Part shown: positions 61,277 through 64,000 of the stretch, piece by piece
Layout of the letters: the number at the start of each line of letters is the position of its first letter
Numbering within the stretch: the first letter of the stretch is position 1
Source of the DNA: Diphasiastrum complanatum
Lineage: Eukaryota > Streptophyta > Lycopodiopsida > Lycopodiales > Lycopodiaceae
Direction of reading: 5' to 3'
NCBI GenBank assembly: GCA_029204225.1
Contig: CM055096.1
Coordinates: forward strand, 40,940,519-41,004,518
Length of the DNA: 64,000 bases
Notes under the pieces: model-generated
Told to the model about the DNA's origin: nothing
Seen by the model: only the letters and a program-made list of their open reading frames with translations
Databases searched by the model: none
Translations under genes and position numbers: made by a program

Positions 61277-61463
61277 CTATCAACAGATATAAATCAGGTC
61301 ATAACAGGTAATAGACAAAGTGAAAGAACCTAGCTTACTCATTTCATACAGAAATTAGAACAATCTGTTCCAAGATTCAAATTCTTTTGAAAGGAAATAT
61401 TTGTGAAGTCACAAATAGAATGCTGATACAATTGCATTAATCTCTTCATCTTGATCCCCTTAC

Positions 61464-61510
61464 GTCATGTCAAGCCAACTACTATGAGGCATTGCAGGAG
61501 ACAGAGAGCT
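61464..61510 (-). CDS. AUL1: Auxilin-like J-domain protein, upstream exon (candidate)
   Basis: Forty-seven bases encode SSLSPAMPHSSWLDM plus AC, with donor GTAAGG and acceptor CTAGTTAG. The leftover AC joins the first base of the next exon to give Thr, leading into STGKRPKPLQSRS. The 187-base intron is compact. Splice phase fits, but the segment is short and I know no conserved motif in it. It contains an ATG, so it could alternatively be a first coding exon starting MPHSSWLDM. Confidence 0.5.
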
Positions 61511-62630
61511 CTAACTAGGAGAATCAATCAAGAGCTACTTATAAAATGCTGAACTGCAAACAAACAAAAGGTTGAACTTCAGCTCTTTCTTGCACAAGCC
61601 AAATCCAAGCTATTTATAAGAGTGTTCCCTGAACTAGCATTACAATCTTGATGGTCCATAGAATCGAGGAAGGGCTGAAAGAGGCAAGTAAGGTAAATCA
61701 ACAGTTACTCTATGGCCTCTATACTTGAAACTCTAAACGACATCTGGGCCAAAGGGTCCTTCCTGAAAGAGCCTTAAAGATGGGCAACCAACCCTAATCT
61801 AAGTCTACAGCTATAAATATCCATGCAAGGATCCTCATTTGCTAGTTGATGGTTTTTGAGTTGTGAACTTCTTCACGAGACAGCTCAAATTTGATATTCT
61901 TGTGTAGGAGAGTCTGCAACGCAGCCAATTGTCATCTGCTTTTGAATACCTTTATGGAATAATCCTTACCCATTTGTTAACTGTTCATAACTTTGTACTA
62001 AACCACTTTTCAGGTCTAGAGGAATTTTTCATACTCCAGGGCATAAAGGAGGAAGAAAGAGCAACAGTTTTATATTGGATATAGGGGGTGCTGGACATCA
62101 AAGATCTTGATTGAAAAAGGGGACAAGACTATTAAAGAGCTTTTTTGCATTCATATTGCACAAGCACCACGTGATTTTCAGTACAATAGCCTTTTTGGCC
62201 TTTTGGACACAACTTTCTATGTATAGACCAACAGTTCTTGCACTATCGATGCCCAGAAAATTGCAGTTTTGCACTGAAAATTTACTTCTCCCATCATCTT
62301 CTTCGAGTGCCAGTCCAAAGTACTTACACTTTCAGGATCTAAATACATATTTAGGTTCCCGGTAACTACGCCGCTAAATAAGCTGTTATCATATAGTCCA
62401 TATTGGATGCCCAGACAATAACGTGACAGAAATTAGTTGGTTGGATTTCATCCTTTTCATATCTGGGATAAAAGTTCTTACCTTGCAGTAAGGAACCGAG
62501 GAATACAATGTCAGTTTACAGTTTTGATGCCTGAAAGGTAAGGGCCTCCTTTGAGCAGGTTATTTATATATTCTGATGGCTGCCTAGAACACACCATTTA
62601 AGATATTTTCCAGTTGTGCCCAGTGTTGCA
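61511..62630. other. No gene recognised
   Basis: Probably an intron of the auxilin-like gene or its 5' region. A minus-strand open stretch at about 62340-62110 (CKYFGLALEEDDGRSKFSVQ) is coding-like but lacks convincing splice sites. Confidence 0.35.
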
Positions 62631-62905
62631 GCAGATCACGTTCTTCTGCAACAGCAATCCGGAACGAGCATTCTGGATCGCCAATTTTTCTCATAAAAGT
62701 ACACAAGAAAAACCACTAAATGGCCTAAAAAAATGTTCATAGGATCACAAAGAAATTACATACTGTCTAAACAATTTCACACACCATTAAATCTGTATTT
62801 TGGGAAAAAAAATCAAAAAAAAAAAAAATCAGTGCACATTCCGGGAAACCCTAATTTCCCAGAACACGTTTTGGATCGTGTTCCGGAACAGAACATGCAA
62901 CATTG
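62631..62905. mobile_element. hAT-type MITE (275 bp) with 8-bp target duplication
   Basis: The left end is CAGTGTTGCA and the right end, reversed, is CAATGTTGCA. GTTGTGCC flanks both sides (62623-62630 and 62906-62913) as a perfect 8-bp duplication. Subterminal palindromic motifs: TCCGGAAC near 62658, and GGATCGTGTTCCGGAACAG near 62873-62891. The core has CTAAATGGCCTAAAAAAATG and a long A-run. CAGTG ends plus an 8-bp duplication place it in the hAT superfamily. It has no coding capacity. Confidence 0.75.
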
Positions 62906-63023
62906 GTTGTGCCACGGCAGTCAACATCATTTATAGCTTCTGCTTTAACCAATTTTGCCACCATTCTGAGGATCATATCGTCATTTTTGCTTGCTACTTT
63001 TTGGTGGAGCAACCCCATCCCTT

Positions 63024-63229
63024 ATCATAGCATGCCCTAAAAAGCATATTAAGTTTGGTCCGAAGCTCAAGGATAGCTCATAGCTTACAGAAGCACACAT
63101 TGCATTAAGATGCTAAGGTCCAGGCTATCATAGCATGCCCAAAAGAGCAGATTGAGTCTGCTCTAAAACTCAAGGATAGTTCATAGCTTACAGAAGCATG
63201 CATTGCAGCAAGATGCTAAGGTCCAGACC
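63024..63229. repeat. 103-bp tandem duplication
   Basis: Copies at 63024-63126 and 63127-63229 both start ATCATAGCATGCCC and end GATGCTAAGGTCCAG, with scattered differences. Confidence 0.9.
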
Positions 63230-63266
63230 AAAGTGGGTGAAATTACAAATATTCTTTTACATCAAC

Positions 63267-63305
63267 CTCAGGCCACAAATCTGCATCAAATTCTCTAGAA
63301 CCAAC
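63267..63305 (-). other. Possible small exon upstream of the auxilin-like exons
   Basis: Thirty-nine bases encode VGSREFDADLWPE, preceded by GAGGCAG and followed by GTTGATG, phase 0 to 0. The splice signals are weak. It is listed because its phase fits between the exons ending at 63901 and starting at 61510. Confidence 0.22.
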
Positions 63306-63900
63306 CTGCCTCAATTTATCGCTCTCACTAGAAATTGTTAAGAGCATCATACTTTCTATACTTTTGTCTCAGACTTCAAGGCTAATATACGACACACAAA
63401 ATTCAATTTGCAATGAGACACATTGATGGTTAGGCTCTCATTTGGAGTACATTTCACATCCCCCAAGATCTTTCTGTTTCAATCAGGTTCAGCACAATAA
63501 GAAGTGCAATGTTTGACTCACCATCCAACAAGAGAATTCATTGAGATCGACTCGAGAGCCTTGGGCTTCAATATTGCACACCCCATGGCTAAAATCGATA
63601 CCCTGAAGATCTCGGCGTCCCATACACTTGTGTCATGTAGTCTGAATGACATGTACATGGGAGAATGACTGCTAGAACCTATATAAGGAGTTGGAACGTC
63701 ACCAAATCCATCCTAGCAGTCTACTTCCTAGCCCTTATGTACCCAATCCAGGAAAATAACATTTCCTCTTGAATAAAATTAACTTCTTTCAGGAATAATT
63801 TGAGGAACTTGTTTTCAGCTGATTTTCTCCCACGTGTACTCATTTTCTGACCCACCTTCCATCAAACCAGATATTCTGATAGTCATGTTGCTCCGCTTAC

Positions 63901-64000
63901 AGCATTGTACATTCCCAACCTTCTTGGCTCTTGAGCAATGTCAAAAGTCAGATCCTCCAACAGAGCTAGTTCCTCCATCAGAATCAAGTCATCCTTTCCA
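63901..64000 (-). CDS. Candidate exon running off the right edge
   Basis: One minus-strand frame is open from the window edge: GKDDLILMEELALLEDLTFD then IAQEPRRLGMYNA, followed by a good donor GTAAGC at phase 0. The acidic, leucine-rich start looks like genuine coding sequence, and the other two frames are full of stops. It is on the same strand as the auxilin-like gene and could be its N-terminal part, or the end of another gene. I recognise no domain. Confidence 0.4.

Noticed and set aside
63301-63360. Open codons upstream of VGSREFDADLWPE beginning MMLLTISSES
   Set aside because: An in-frame stop lies just upstream and no donor, acceptor or start context is convincing.

Overview
This window reads as nuclear DNA from a land plant with a large, repeat-rich genome. 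It is AT-rich, its two host genes have introns of up to about 6 kb, and most of the rest is decayed Ty3/gypsy, Ty1/copia, LINE and hAT sequence plus long GA/CT/TA microsatellites. The plant-type cytosolic aldolase, the auxilin-like protein with a plant AUL1 motif, and LTR elements primed by tRNA-iMet all fit a plant. The mix of LINE types and intron size suggests a fern or a gymnosperm, but I cannot settle which.

Layout: 1-5.6 kb holds two reverse-oriented Ty3/gypsy remnants, apparently nested. 7.7-8.3 kb is a reverse hAT transposase relic. 8.4-9.9 kb is a 5'-truncated LINE ending at a (GA)36 tract. 10.7-12.7 kb holds hAT-type MITEs with palindromic ends, one nested in another. 15.1-17.7 kb is a scrambled copia mosaic with fragments in opposite orientations. 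22.8-25.4 kb is a forward copia element (gag to integrase). 26.4-28.9 kb is a complete reverse-strand cytosolic class I fructose-bisphosphate aldolase gene of two coding exons. 30.3-32.85 kb is a reverse copia element whose presumed LTR carries (TA)79. 33.8-35.1 kb is an unrecognised, decayed reverse-strand coding sequence. 35.2-38.0 kb holds three copies of a dispersed repeat ending in CT tails. 40.0-40.6 kb is a LINE reverse-transcriptase relic.

The right third (43.6 kb to at least 61.5 kb, probably running off the right edge) is one reverse-strand gene for an auxilin-like J-domain protein. I assembled it from seven exons whose splice phases all agree: 61510-61464, 61276-59247, 56402-56323, 50258-50193, 49876-49787, 48031-47855 and 43672-43634. 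Together they encode at least 842 residues. The introns contain MITE-like sequence, a possible cassette exon and coding-like relics.

The two host genes are functionally unrelated: glycolysis/gluconeogenesis, and clathrin-coat disassembly. The most interesting non-genic signal is a family of hAT-type MITEs. They have CANNGTTGC ends, 8-bp target duplications and internal GTTCNGGAAC-like palindromes. A diverged hAT transposase relic lies in the same window.
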